5,853 nucleotides of DNA, taken from contig VGDA01000248.1 of assembly GCA_016869915.1 (NCBI GenBank), forward strand, positions 1 to 5,853. The letters are read 5' to 3'. Under the pieces are notes generated by a model, which was not told where the DNA came from, ran no database searches, and saw only the letters and a list, made by a program, of their open reading frames with translations. The position numbers and the translations under genes are program-made. Positions 1 through 5,714 of this stretch are shown one piece after another (the stretch's first letter is position 1; each line of letters begins with the position of its first letter). The DNA is from Alphaproteobacteria bacterium (GTDB lineage: Bacteria > Pseudomonadota > Alphaproteobacteria > CACIAM-22H2).

Positions 1-1235
1 CGACGCTCGGCGGGCTCCATGGCCCCGCCGCGCAGCGCGCCATGCGCGTGGTCGCCGAGTCCGCGCGGCTGATGGGCGCCGAGGGCCTCGTCGAGGTCGC
101 CTCGGCGCATGTCGATGGCTGCCTCTCTCACGGGCCGGCAGGCGTCGCCTTCGCCGAACTTCTGGTGTCGGAGCGCGGGCACGTCGCCGTGCCGACGACG
201 CTCAATGTCGGCGCGCTCGACCGCGTCCACGAGGGCGTCGTGCGCCTCGCCGGCGAGGCCCGGGACCTCGCGCAGCGCATGGCGATCGCCTACGAGGCGC
301 TGGGCTGCAGGCCGACATGGACCTGCGCGCCCTACCAGGCGGGCCACAGGCCCGCGGCGGGGACCCATGTCGCCTGGGGCGAATCGAACGCCATCGCCTT
401 CGTGAACTCCGTGCTGGGCGCGCGCACCGCGCGCTACGGCGACTTCCTCGACATCTGCTGCGCGCTCGCCGGCCGGGCGCCGCGCGCGGGGCTCCACCTG
501 GACGCAGCGCGCCAAGCGACCATCGTCGTCGACGCCTCCGACCTGCCCGCGGCGATCGTCGCCGAGGAGGCCTTCTACCCGGTGCTCGGCGCCTGGCTCG
601 GCCGTGCCTGCATGGGCGAGGTCCCCGCGATCCTCGGCCTGCCCGCGGATTGCGACGAGGACAGGCTCAAGGCGCTGGGCGCCGCGGCCGCGTCCACCGG
701 CGCGATCGGGCTCTTCCACGTTGTCGGCCGCACGCCCGAGGCGCCCGACCTCGCCACGGCCTGCGGCGGCCAGGCAACCGCGCGGCGGATCGTGCTCGAC
801 GCGCCGACGCTCGCCGCGGCGCGCGCCGGCCTGTCCACCGGCGAGGCCGGCCCCGGCGCGGCGATCGACGCCGTCGCCACGGGCAGCCCGCACATGTCGG
901 CCAGCGAGCTCGCGCGCCTCGCCGCGCTCTTCGCCGGCCGCAAGTCGCGCGTGCCCTTCTACGCCTGCACCGGGCGCCATGCGCTGGATGCGCTGGCGAC
1001 CGGCGAGGTGCTCGGGGCGCTGCAGGCGGCCGGCGTCGTGGTCGTCGCCGACACCTGCGTCGTCGTCACGCCGGTGATGCCGGAGGGGCGCGGCCTCGTG
1101 GTGACCAATTCCGGCAAGTTCGCCCACTACATGAAGCCCAATACCGGTCGCGACGTCGCCTTCGGCACGCTTGCGGACTGCGTCGAGAGCGCGATCGCCG
1201 GGCGACTCGTGCGCGACCCGGGGCTGTGGTCGTGA
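1..1235 (+). CDS. Aconitase X large (catalytic) subunit, 5' end cut off by the window
   Basis: This is the catalytic subunit of an aconitase X dehydratase (AcnX, formerly DUF521). The family includes bacterial cis-3-hydroxy-L-proline dehydratase and archaeal phosphomevalonate dehydratase, and is cytoplasmic and iron- or Fe-S-dependent. The frame is open from base 3, and the 13 codons before the ATG at 42 (including LGGLHGPAAQRA) match the usual AcnX N-terminus. The gene therefore probably starts upstream of the window and 42 is an internal Met. Counting from that Met, family motifs are VPTTLNV (50-56), WGESNAIAFVNSVLGART (112-129), FHVVGRTPEAP (225-235), GSPHMSASEL (281-290) and NSGKFAHYMKPNTGRD (356-371). 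Candidate cluster or active-site cysteines lie at 139-140, 309 and 339. The stop overlaps the small-subunit start by 4 nt (GTGA), so the enzyme is the two-polypeptide form. No hydroxyproline-pathway neighbour is visible, so the substrate is unproven; cis-3-hydroxyproline is the best guess. Confidence 0.93.
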   Translation, partial: TLGGLHGPAAQRAMRVVAESARLMGAEGLVEVASAHVDGCLSHGPAGVAFAELLVSERGHVAVPTTLNVGALDRVHEGVVRLAGEARDLAQRMAIAYEALGCRPTWTCAPYQAGHRPAAGTHVAWGESNAIAFVNSVLGARTARYGDFLDICCALAGRAPRAGLHLDAARQATIVVDASDLPAAIVAEEAFYPVLGAWLGRACMGEVPAILGLPADCDEDRLKALGAAAASTGAIGLFHVVGRTPEAPDLATACGGQATARRIVLDAPTLAAARAGLSTGEAGPGAAIDAVATGSPHMSASELARLAALFAGRKSRVPFYACTGRHALDALATGEVLGALQAAGVVVVADTCVVVTPVMPEGRGLVVTNSGKFAHYMKPNTGRDVAFGTLADCVESAIAGRLVRDPGLWS

Positions 1236-1867
1236 AGGCCGAGCCCATCCTCCCCGGCGTCGCCACCGGCGTCGTCCTGCGCTGCGTGCGCCCGCTCAGC
1301 TTCTGGGGAGGCGTCGACGCGGCGACGGGGCGCATCACCGACCCGGAGAGCGAGCATCGCGGCGAGGCGCTCGCGGGACGCGTGCTGATGCTCGCCGCGA
1401 CGCGCGGCTCGAGTTCCTCGAGCTCCGTGCTGCTCGAGCTCGTCGCCGTCGGCATCGGCCCGGCGGCGATCGTGCTCGGCGAGGTGGACGCGATCCTCGG
1501 CATCGGCGTCCTCGTCGGGCGCGAGCTCGGCCATGGCGGGCCGCCGCTGCTGCGCCTCGATCCGTCGCGCCAGGCCGAGTTCGCGACGGGCGACCTCGTC
1601 GCGGTCGCAGAGGATGGGGCGATCACCCGCGTGCACGGCGCGGCCGCGGCGGGCGCCATCGCGGCCACCGAGGACCCGGCCAGCCTGCGCCAGCGCCTGG
1701 CTCGGCTGCGCGAGGAGCATCGCGACCTCGACGAGGCGATCTCGCGCCTGTCCGGCGACGCGCTCCAAGACCAGGTAAGCCTGCAGCGGCTGAAGAAGCG
1801 CAAACTCGCGCTGAAGGACCAGGTCCTGCGCCTCGAGGCGATGCTCGTCCCGGACATCATCGCCTGA
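1232..1867 (+). CDS. Aconitase X small (swivel) subunit, DUF126, fused to a C-terminal YdcH/DUF465-like domain
   Basis: A 211-residue protein starting at GTG 1232, chosen because it overlaps the large-subunit stop as GTGA, which suggests translational coupling; GTG 1226 is an alternative. Residues 1-135 are a complete DUF126 swivel domain, the small half of AcnX. It shows GVATG (9-13), PLSFWGGVDAATGRI (21-35), a glycine- and serine-rich loop RGSSSSSS (58-65) and GPAAIVLGEVDAIL (76-89). Stand-alone DUF126 proteins are about 130-140 residues. This one continues through an Ala-rich linker (136-149) into a charged helical segment (150-211) with LREEHRDLDEAI (159-170) and LKKRKLALKDQV (187-198). 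That pattern is typical of the short YdcH/DUF465 family, whose biochemical role is not established. The swivel part should close the AcnX active site. The role of the tail is unknown; it may mediate oligomerisation through a coiled coil. Confidence 0.9.
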   Translation: MKAEPILPGVATGVVLRCVRPLSFWGGVDAATGRITDPESEHRGEALAGRVLMLAATRGSSSSSSVLLELVAVGIGPAAIVLGEVDAILGIGVLVGRELGHGGPPLLRLDPSRQAEFATGDLVAVAEDGAITRVHGAAAAGAIAATEDPASLRQRLARLREEHRDLDEAISRLSGDALQDQVSLQRLKKRKLALKDQVLRLEAMLVPDIIA

Positions 1868-1872
1868 GCGGC

Positions 1873-1886
1873 GACGGCGGCCCGTC
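1873..1886. terminator. Short inverted repeat between convergent stop codons (possible bidirectional terminator)
   Basis: GACGG (1873-1877), a 4-nt loop CGGC and CCGTC (1882-1886) form a perfect 5-bp stem. It occupies most of the 19-nt gap between the AcnX small-subunit stop (1865-1867) and the GGDEF gene's stop (1887-1889). There is no T-tract on either strand, so it is not a canonical intrinsic terminator. Short GC inverted repeats also arise by chance at this base composition. The position between two converging genes is the main argument. Confidence 0.25.
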
Positions 1887-2627
1887 CTAGTCGCGGACGA
1901 CGCCCTTCTTGCGCAGGTACATCTGCCGGTCCGCGGCGTCGAGCGCATGCGCGGGATCGCCAGCGGAGCGGAAGGAATAGCTGCCCCAGGACACGGACAG
2001 CCGCAGCAGCTTGTCCTGCCACCGGAAGGGGGTGTCCTCGATCACCTTGGCGAGCGCGGCGCCCTTCTCCGCGGCCTGCGCCTCGTCGGCATGCGACAGG
2101 ATCACGCCGAACTCGTCGCCGCCGAGCCTTCCCACCGTGTCGGTGTCGCGGATGTTGTCCTCGAGCAGCCGGGCCACGTGCATCAGGGCGGCGTCGCCGG
2201 TCGCATGCCCGAACGTGTCGTTGATCTTCTTGAGGTCGTTGACGTCGAAGTAGACGACGGCCGCAGGCGTCTCGTAGCGCTCGACATAGGACATCGTGCG
2301 CGAGAGCTCGCGCACGAAGGCGCGGCGGTTCGGGATCGGCGCCAGCGTGTCCTGGTCGGCCAGTTGCTCGAGGCTCTTGAGCCGGGACTGCGCCACCTGC
2401 AGGTCGCGACGCAACGCATCGACCTCGGCCATCAGGGTCATGATGGCCTGGCGGACCTTCGGCGTGAACTCGGTCTCCGGTATGCCGAGGACCGACGTCA
2501 CGTCCCGCACCGGGGCGGACGAGGCGGGGCCGGCGGCCGTCGTGGCGCGCGCGGCGCCCGTGCCGGCGGCGCGCTGGACCGGGCGCCCGGCGGCCACTTC
2601 CCTCGGTGATCTCGGGTCGATCTTCAT
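1887..2627 (-). CDS. Soluble diguanylate cyclase (GGDEF domain protein)
   Basis: A 246-residue protein predicted to make the second messenger cyclic di-GMP from two GTP. Residues 1-40 are Pro/Ala-rich and probably disordered. Residues 41-92 contain a conserved-looking lead-in (RDVTSVLGIPETEFTPKVRQ, 41-60) followed by a likely coiled coil or signalling helix. The GGDEF domain covers about 93-240: FDVNDLKKINDTFGHATGD (127-145) for metal and nucleotide binding, the intact signature GGDEF (169-173), and an inhibitory I-site RDTD (160-163) exactly five residues before it. The usual DxLTxLxNRR entry motif appears as DTLAPIPNRR (93-102). No transmembrane, PAS, GAF or REC sensor domain is present, so the input is unknown. 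ATG 2627 was chosen over the upstream TTG at 2711 because it has an AGCAGG-like Shine-Dalgarno 11 nt upstream and the preceding residues look non-conserved. The gene is convergent with the AcnX pair and divergent from purE. Confidence 0.93.
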   Translation of the reverse strand: MKIDPRSPREVAAGRPVQRAAGTGAARATTAAGPASSAPVRDVTSVLGIPETEFTPKVRQAIMTLMAEVDALRRDLQVAQSRLKSLEQLADQDTLAPIPNRRAFVRELSRTMSYVERYETPAAVVYFDVNDLKKINDTFGHATGDAALMHVARLLEDNIRDTDTVGRLGGDEFGVILSHADEAQAAEKGAALAKVIEDTPFRWQDKLLRLSVSWGSYSFRSAGDPAHALDAADRQMYLRKKGVVRD

Positions 2628-2740
2628 CGATCGCGCGACCTGCTCGAATCGGCCCACTCGCCGCCGGACCGGCAGCCGACATGGTCCTCGTCGAATCAAA
2701 TCTACACGCAAACCCGGCGCGGTTGCCTATCGAAATCTCC

Positions 2741-2771
2741 CGCCCCCGGGGCGGCGCAATCGGGTTGCGCC
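2741..2771. repeat. Two adjacent GC-rich inverted repeats in the GGDEF-purE divergent region
   Basis: CGCCCCCGGGGCG (2741-2753) is a perfect odd-centred palindrome. It abuts a second inverted repeat with arms GGCGCAA (2753-2759) and TTGCGCC (2765-2771) and a 5-nt spacer. The second repeat overlaps a possible -35 element for purE. They could be an operator for a dimeric regulator of purE-purK, or chance in GC-rich DNA. No T-run follows, so a terminator is unlikely. An AT-richer patch (about 2691-2735) precedes them. I see no gene in 2628-2839. Confidence 0.35.
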
Positions 2772-2792
2772 CCCCGGCCATACTCCTGTAAC
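2765..2792 (+). promoter_or_regulatory. Tentative purE promoter
   Basis: TTGCGC (2765-2770) and TGTAAC (2787-2792) are separated by 16 nt and resemble weak sigma-70-type -35 and -10 elements. Transcription would begin near 2799, about 40 nt before purE. Matches to consensus are modest and the -35 lies in one arm of an inverted repeat, which would suit repression. Other placements are possible. Confidence 0.3.
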
Positions 2793-2805
2793 TCGCAGCC
2801 TTTCC

Positions 2806-2821
2806 GGCGCCATGGGGCGCC
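2806..2821 (+). promoter_or_regulatory. Stem-loop just upstream of the purE ribosome binding site
   Basis: GGCGCC (2806-2811) and GGCGCC (2816-2821) are self-complementary copies around a 4-nt loop ATGG, which could fold into a 6-bp all-GC stem in the purE leader. It ends 6 nt before the Shine-Dalgarno GGAGG (2828-2832), itself 7 nt from the ATG. The stem might influence ribosome access, but its function is unproven. Confidence 0.3.
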
Positions 2822-2839
2822 CAGGGTGGAGGCAGCGCG

Positions 2840-3364
2840 ATGGCCAGGACGACGCCGGCGGTCGGCGTGATCATGGGCAGCCAGTCCGACTGGCAGACGA
2901 TGCGGGCGGCGGCCGAGCTGCTCGAGGCGCTCGGCATCCCCCACGAGGCGCGGATCGTCTCCGCCCATCGCACGCCCCGGCGCCTCGTCGCCTATGCCGG
3001 CTCCGCGCGCCGGCGCGGCCTCAAGGTCATCATCGCCGGCGCCGGCGGCGCGGCCCACCTGCCGGGCATGGTCGCATCGATGACGACGCTGCCGGTCCTC
3101 GGCGTGCCGGTGCAGAGCCGGGCCCTGAGCGGCCTCGACAGCCTGCTCTCCATCGTCCAGATGCCCGGCGGGATCCCCGTCGGCACCCTCGCCATCGGCG
3201 AGGCCGGGGCGCGCAACGCCGCCCTGCTCGCGGCGTCGATCCTGTCGCTCGGCGACAAGGCGCTCGAGCGCCGCCTCGCGGCCTGGCGGGAGGCCCAGAC
3301 CGCGGCGGTGGCGCGCGAGCCGGTCGACCTCCCCGCCACCCCGGCCGCGCATGGCGGCCGATGA
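2840..3364 (+). CDS. purE: N5-carboxyaminoimidazole ribonucleotide mutase, class I PurE
   Basis: PurE moves the carboxyl group of N5-CAIR to carbon 4, giving CAIR in de novo purine synthesis. It acts on the product of PurK, encoded next. The protein is 174 residues, close to the usual 160-175. Recognisable motifs are MGSQSDW (12-18) in the phosphate-binding region, SAHRTP (41-46) with the catalytic His43, GAGGAAHLPGM (67-77), and the core helix and loop VPVQSRALSGLDSLLS (89-104) plus MPGGIPVGTLAIG (108-120). The last 20 or so residues are a variable tail. The start is well supported by GGAGG 7 nt upstream. The stop overlaps the purK start (ATGA), so the two are translationally coupled. The N5-CAIR-using (bacterial) form is indicated by the presence of purK. 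Its promoter would lie in 2628-2839, shared with the divergent GGDEF gene. Confidence 0.98.
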   Translation: MARTTPAVGVIMGSQSDWQTMRAAAELLEALGIPHEARIVSAHRTPRRLVAYAGSARRRGLKVIIAGAGGAAHLPGMVASMTTLPVLGVPVQSRALSGLDSLLSIVQMPGGIPVGTLAIGEAGARNAALLAASILSLGDKALERRLAAWREAQTAAVAREPVDLPATPAAHGGR

Positions 3365-4446
3365 GCGCGGGCGCGGCGCCGCTACCGCCGGGGTCAACCA
3401 TCGGGATCCTGGGCGGCGGCCAGCTCGGCCGCATGACCGCGATGGCGGCGGCCCGGCTCGGCTATCGCTGCGCGATCCTCTGCCCGGAGGCCGATGCGCC
3501 AGCGAGCCAGGTCGCGGCGCTCACGATCCGCGCCGCGTATGACGATCCCGGCGCGCAGCGCCGCTTCGCGGACGCGGTCGACGTCATCACCTACGAGTTC
3601 GAGAACATCCCGCTGGCGCCGGTCGAGGCGCTTGCGCGCCTGAAGCCCGTGCGCCCCTCGCCCTCCGTGCTCGCGATCTGCCAGGACCGCGTGCAGGAGA
3701 AGACGGCGATGCAGGCCGCCGGGATCGGCACGGCGCGATTCGTCCCCGTGGTGGCGCCGGGGGACATCGCCGCGGCGACGGCGGCGATCGCGCCCGGGAT
3801 CCTGAAGACGTCGCGCATGGGCTATGACGGCAAGGGCCAAGCGCGGGTCGCCGGCGAGGCCGAGGCGCGCGCGGCCTTCGCGCGCTTCGGCGACGTGCCC
3901 TGCGTGCTCGAATCGATCGTCGACTTCGCCTGCGAGATCTCGGTCGTCGTCGCGCGCGCCGCGGATGGCGCCATCGCCGCCTACGTGCCGGTCGAGAACC
4001 GGCACGCGCACCACATCCTCGACGAGACGATCGCGCCCGCGAAGGTCGCGCCGGCCGTCGCGGAGGAGGCGCTGCGGATCGCGCGCACGGTGGTCGAGCG
4101 CCTCGGCGTCGTCGGCCTCCTCGCCATCGAGATGTTCGTCGCGCGCGACGGGCGCGTGCTCGTCAACGAGCTCGCGCCGCGCCCGCACAACTCGGGCCAC
4201 TGGACGATCGACGCCTGCGCGGTAAGCCAGTTCGAGCAGCTCGTGCGCGCGATCGCCGGGCTGCCGCTCGGCTCGCCGGAACGGCACTCCGACGCGGTGA
4301 TGAAGAACCTCGTCGGCGACGAGGTACATGACTGGCCGCGCCTCGCCGCGGAGCGAGGCGCCTGCCTGCATCTCTACGGCAAGGGCGAGGCGCGGCCCGG
4401 CCGGAAGATGGGGCATGTCACGCGGCTGTCGCCGCGCGGGGGCTGA
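3361..4446 (+). CDS. purK: N5-carboxyaminoimidazole ribonucleotide synthase, PurK
   Basis: PurK uses ATP and bicarbonate to convert aminoimidazole ribonucleotide (AIR) to N5-CAIR, the substrate of PurE. The protein is 361 residues, normal for this ATP-grasp family. In order: a glycine-rich N-terminal motif GILGGGQLGRM (15-25), TYEFENIP (77-84), the ATP-grasp loop KTSRMGYDGKGQ (149-160), PVENRHAHHILDETIAP (210-226), the metal-binding segment around Glu258 (IEMF) and NELAPRPHNSGHWTIDAC (269-286), and a C-terminal KMGHVT (349-354). The reading frame stays open far upstream across purE, but the ATG at 3361 is the right start: it overlaps the purE stop as ATGA and leaves about 14 residues before the first family motif. 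The Shine-Dalgarno is weak (GGCGG-like), consistent with coupling to purE. It is convergent with the COQ9-family gene, with a gap of only 3 nt. Confidence 0.98.
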   Translation: MSAGAAPLPPGSTIGILGGGQLGRMTAMAAARLGYRCAILCPEADAPASQVAALTIRAAYDDPGAQRRFADAVDVITYEFENIPLAPVEALARLKPVRPSPSVLAICQDRVQEKTAMQAAGIGTARFVPVVAPGDIAAATAAIAPGILKTSRMGYDGKGQARVAGEAEARAAFARFGDVPCVLESIVDFACEISVVVARAADGAIAAYVPVENRHAHHILDETIAPAKVAPAVAEEALRIARTVVERLGVVGLLAIEMFVARDGRVLVNELAPRPHNSGHWTIDACAVSQFEQLVRAIAGLPLGSPERHSDAVMKNLVGDEVHDWPRLAAERGACLHLYGKGEARPGRKMGHVTRLSPRGG

Positions 4447-4454
4447 CGCTCAGC
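4442..4454. terminator. Inverted repeat joining the convergent purK and COQ9-family stop codons
   Basis: GCTGA (4442-4446), loop CGC and TCAGC (4450-4454) form a perfect 5-bp stem that contains both stop codons: TGA of purK at 4444-4446 and TGA of the opposite gene at 4452-4450. There is no T-tract. Two TGA stops facing each other contribute three of the five pairs automatically, so the symmetry is partly forced. A termination role is only a possibility. Confidence 0.2.
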
Positions 4455-5115
4455 GGCGGCCCGCCTGGCGCCCGCGCAGCAGGGAAAGCGGGCCGGGCAG
4501 GCAGGAGAGCCTGTCGCGCAGGCTGGAGAGGGCGCGCGGGACGCGCATGACGTCCTCGATCCGCCGGTCGAGGAAGGCCCAGCTCTCGGCGCTGCCCTCC
4601 GAGCGGTCCTCGAGGAAGCGCAGCAGCGTCGCGCCGTAGACGCCGGCCAGCAGGCCGCGCTTCGAGTAGAAGTTCCAGTCGGTGGAGCGATCGCCCGCGA
4701 CGCGCCAGATCGCGTCGACCGTGCGCCAGGTCAGGTCGGCGGCGCGCGGTGCGTTGTGCGGCATGGCCAGGACGCCGAGCGCGCGGCGCAGGGCCTCGCG
4801 ATGCGGCGCGACGGCGGCGAGGCGCTGGCGGATCGCCGCGGCGATGCGGTCGCGCGTGCGCATCGCGCCGAGGTCCATCGCCTCCAGCGCCGCGACCATC
4901 GCGCGATCGGCATCGGTCGACCAGAACGCGATCGCCTCCGCCGGCCCGCCGGGAAAGGCGCGCAGCGCCTCGCCGTCGTCGAGCCCGGCATCGCGCGCGC
5001 CCGCGGCGAGCGTGGCCGGGGACCAGCCGTCGAAGGGGACATGGGGGAGCGCCGCGGCGAGGATCGCCCGGCGCCGCGCGTCGAGGGCCTCGTCGCGCTC
5101 AGTCCCGGGCTGCAT
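4450..5115 (-). CDS. COQ9-family protein (ubiquinone biosynthesis accessory factor)
   Basis: This is a COQ9-family protein. Eukaryotic COQ9 is a lipid-binding protein with a TetR-like fold that presents the quinone intermediate to the hydroxylase COQ7; bacterial members are assumed to help ubiquinone synthesis at the membrane. The protein is 221 residues. Visible motifs are HVPFDGWSPATL (25-36) near the N-terminus and the strongly diagnostic C-terminal block DAIWRVAGDRSTDWNFYSKR (134-153), continuing as GLLAGVYGATLLRFLEDRSE (154-173). The start at ATG 5115 is supported by a perfect GGAGG 6 nt upstream, and an in-frame extension to 5238 has no family similarity I recognise. The start lies inside the last codons of def (17-nt overlap), so the two are probably cotranscribed and coupled. 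COQ9 genes next to rpsU are, as I recall, common in alphaproteobacteria, which supports the call. The C-terminal tail is Arg/Leu-rich. Confidence 0.92.
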   Translation of the reverse strand: MQPGTERDEALDARRRAILAAALPHVPFDGWSPATLAAGARDAGLDDGEALRAFPGGPAEAIAFWSTDADRAMVAALEAMDLGAMRTRDRIAAAIRQRLAAVAPHREALRRALGVLAMPHNAPRAADLTWRTVDAIWRVAGDRSTDWNFYSKRGLLAGVYGATLLRFLEDRSEGSAESWAFLDRRIEDVMRVPRALSSLRDRLSCLPGPLSLLRGRQAGRR

Positions 5116-5650
5116 GCGCGGCCTCCGCGAAGCGCTTCTGCATCTCCTCGACGAAGCCGAGGAGCGAAAGGTCGACCATGCGCTGGGGATAGAGGATCCC
5201 GTCGAGATGGTCGCATTCGTGCTGGACGACGCGAGCATGGAACCCGTCGGCCTCGCGCTCGATGCGCCCGCCCTCGGGCGTCGAGCCGGAGTAGCGGATC
5301 CGCCGGAACCGGGGCACCGACCCCATCATCCCCGGCACGGACAGGCAGCCCTCCCAGCCATCCTCGCGCTCGTCGCCCAGCGGCTCGATGACCGGGTTGA
5401 CGAGGGCGGTCATGCCCTCGGGCCGCGGCATGCTGTCGGCCTGGGCACGATGGGTGGGCACGTGGAAGATCACGACCCTCAAGGGAATGTGGACCTGGGG
5501 GGCGGCCAGCCCCGACCCGTTGATGTCCCGCAAGGTTTCGACCATGTCCGCGACCAGCGCCCGGATCGCCGGGGCGGTCGGGTCGGGCACCTCGTCGGCC
5601 CGGCGGCGCAGCACCGGGTGGCCCATGCGCACTATCTTCAGGATTGCCAT
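5099..5650 (-). CDS. def: Peptide deformylase
   Basis: Peptide deformylase removes the formyl group from the N-terminal methionine of nascent proteins at the ribosome exit. The protein is 183 residues, typical. All three catalytic motifs are intact: GSGLAAPQ (45-52), EGCLSVPG (100-107) with metal ligand Cys102, and QHECDHLDG (143-151) with metal ligands His144 and His148 and catalytic Glu145. Between motifs I and II there is a polar stretch, roughly 66-80, that looks somewhat longer than in the classic E. coli enzyme. The usual partner fmt (Met-tRNA formyltransferase) is absent from this window, so this may be a second, stand-alone def copy. The start at ATG 5650 gives the standard N-terminus (MAILKIVRMGHPVLR). 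No good Shine-Dalgarno lies in the usual place; the closest purine run is about 17 nt upstream. It leads a two-gene unit with the COQ9-family gene and is divergent from rpsU. Confidence 0.97.
   Translation of the reverse strand: MAILKIVRMGHPVLRRRADEVPDPTAPAIRALVADMVETLRDINGSGLAAPQVHIPLRVVIFHVPTHRAQADSMPRPEGMTALVNPVIEPLGDEREDGWEGCLSVPGMMGSVPRFRRIRYSGSTPEGGRIEREADGFHARVVQHECDHLDGILYPQRMVDLSLLGFVEEMQKRFAEAAHAARD
5122..5126 (-). promoter_or_regulatory. Shine-Dalgarno of the COQ9-family gene, inside def
   Basis: The plus strand reads CCTCC, giving GGAGG on the coding strand 6 nt before ATG 5115. It sits within the last codons of def and decides the start of the COQ9-family gene. Confidence 0.75.
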
Positions 5651-5657
5651 GGGCAGG

Positions 5658-5686
5658 AATATGGAACCCGCTCCTCCCCCGGTAAA
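5658..5686 (-). promoter_or_regulatory. Tentative def promoter placing the transcript start at the start codon
   Basis: On the minus strand TTTACC (5686-5681) and CATATT (5663-5658) are separated by 17 nt. Transcription would begin at about 5651-5650, the A of the def ATG, which would make the mRNA leaderless and fits the missing Shine-Dalgarno. The hexamers are weak and this is a guess. Confidence 0.22.
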
Positions 5687-5714
5687 GCCTTGGCGAAAAT
5701 CGCATCCTCCGCGC

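Noticed and set aside
317..1231. Upstream extension of the DUF126 frame through the AcnX large-subunit gene
   Set aside because: It reads as Arg-rich shadow sequence. The GTG at 1232 with the 4-nt overlap gives the proper family N-terminus.
1408..1441. Clustered CTCGAG-type direct repeats in the small-subunit gene
   Set aside because: They encode the conserved serine-rich loop and following Leu/Glu codons of DUF126, so codon bias explains them.
2628..2711. N-terminal extension of the GGDEF protein to TTG 2711
   Set aside because: The extra 28 residues are Arg-rich and unlike a family N-terminus, the start would be a rare TTG, and ATG 2627 has a plausible ribosome binding site.
1066..2973. 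A 635-codon open frame on the minus strand across AcnX, the GGDEF gene and the intergenic region
   Set aside because: It overlaps real genes in other frames, is rich in Arg/Ala/Pro/Ser with no recognisable domain, and is a by-product of high GC with few stop codons.
2296..3360. The in-frame open extension upstream of purK, which would give a 716-residue protein
   Set aside because: The upstream part is antisense to the GGDEF gene and out of frame over purE, with low-complexity Arg/Pro-rich sequence. purK starts at the ATGA overlap at 3361.
5116..5238. N-terminal extension of the COQ9-family protein
   Set aside because: It lies wholly within def in another frame and is Ser/Arg-rich shadow sequence. 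ATG 5115 has a perfect GGAGG.
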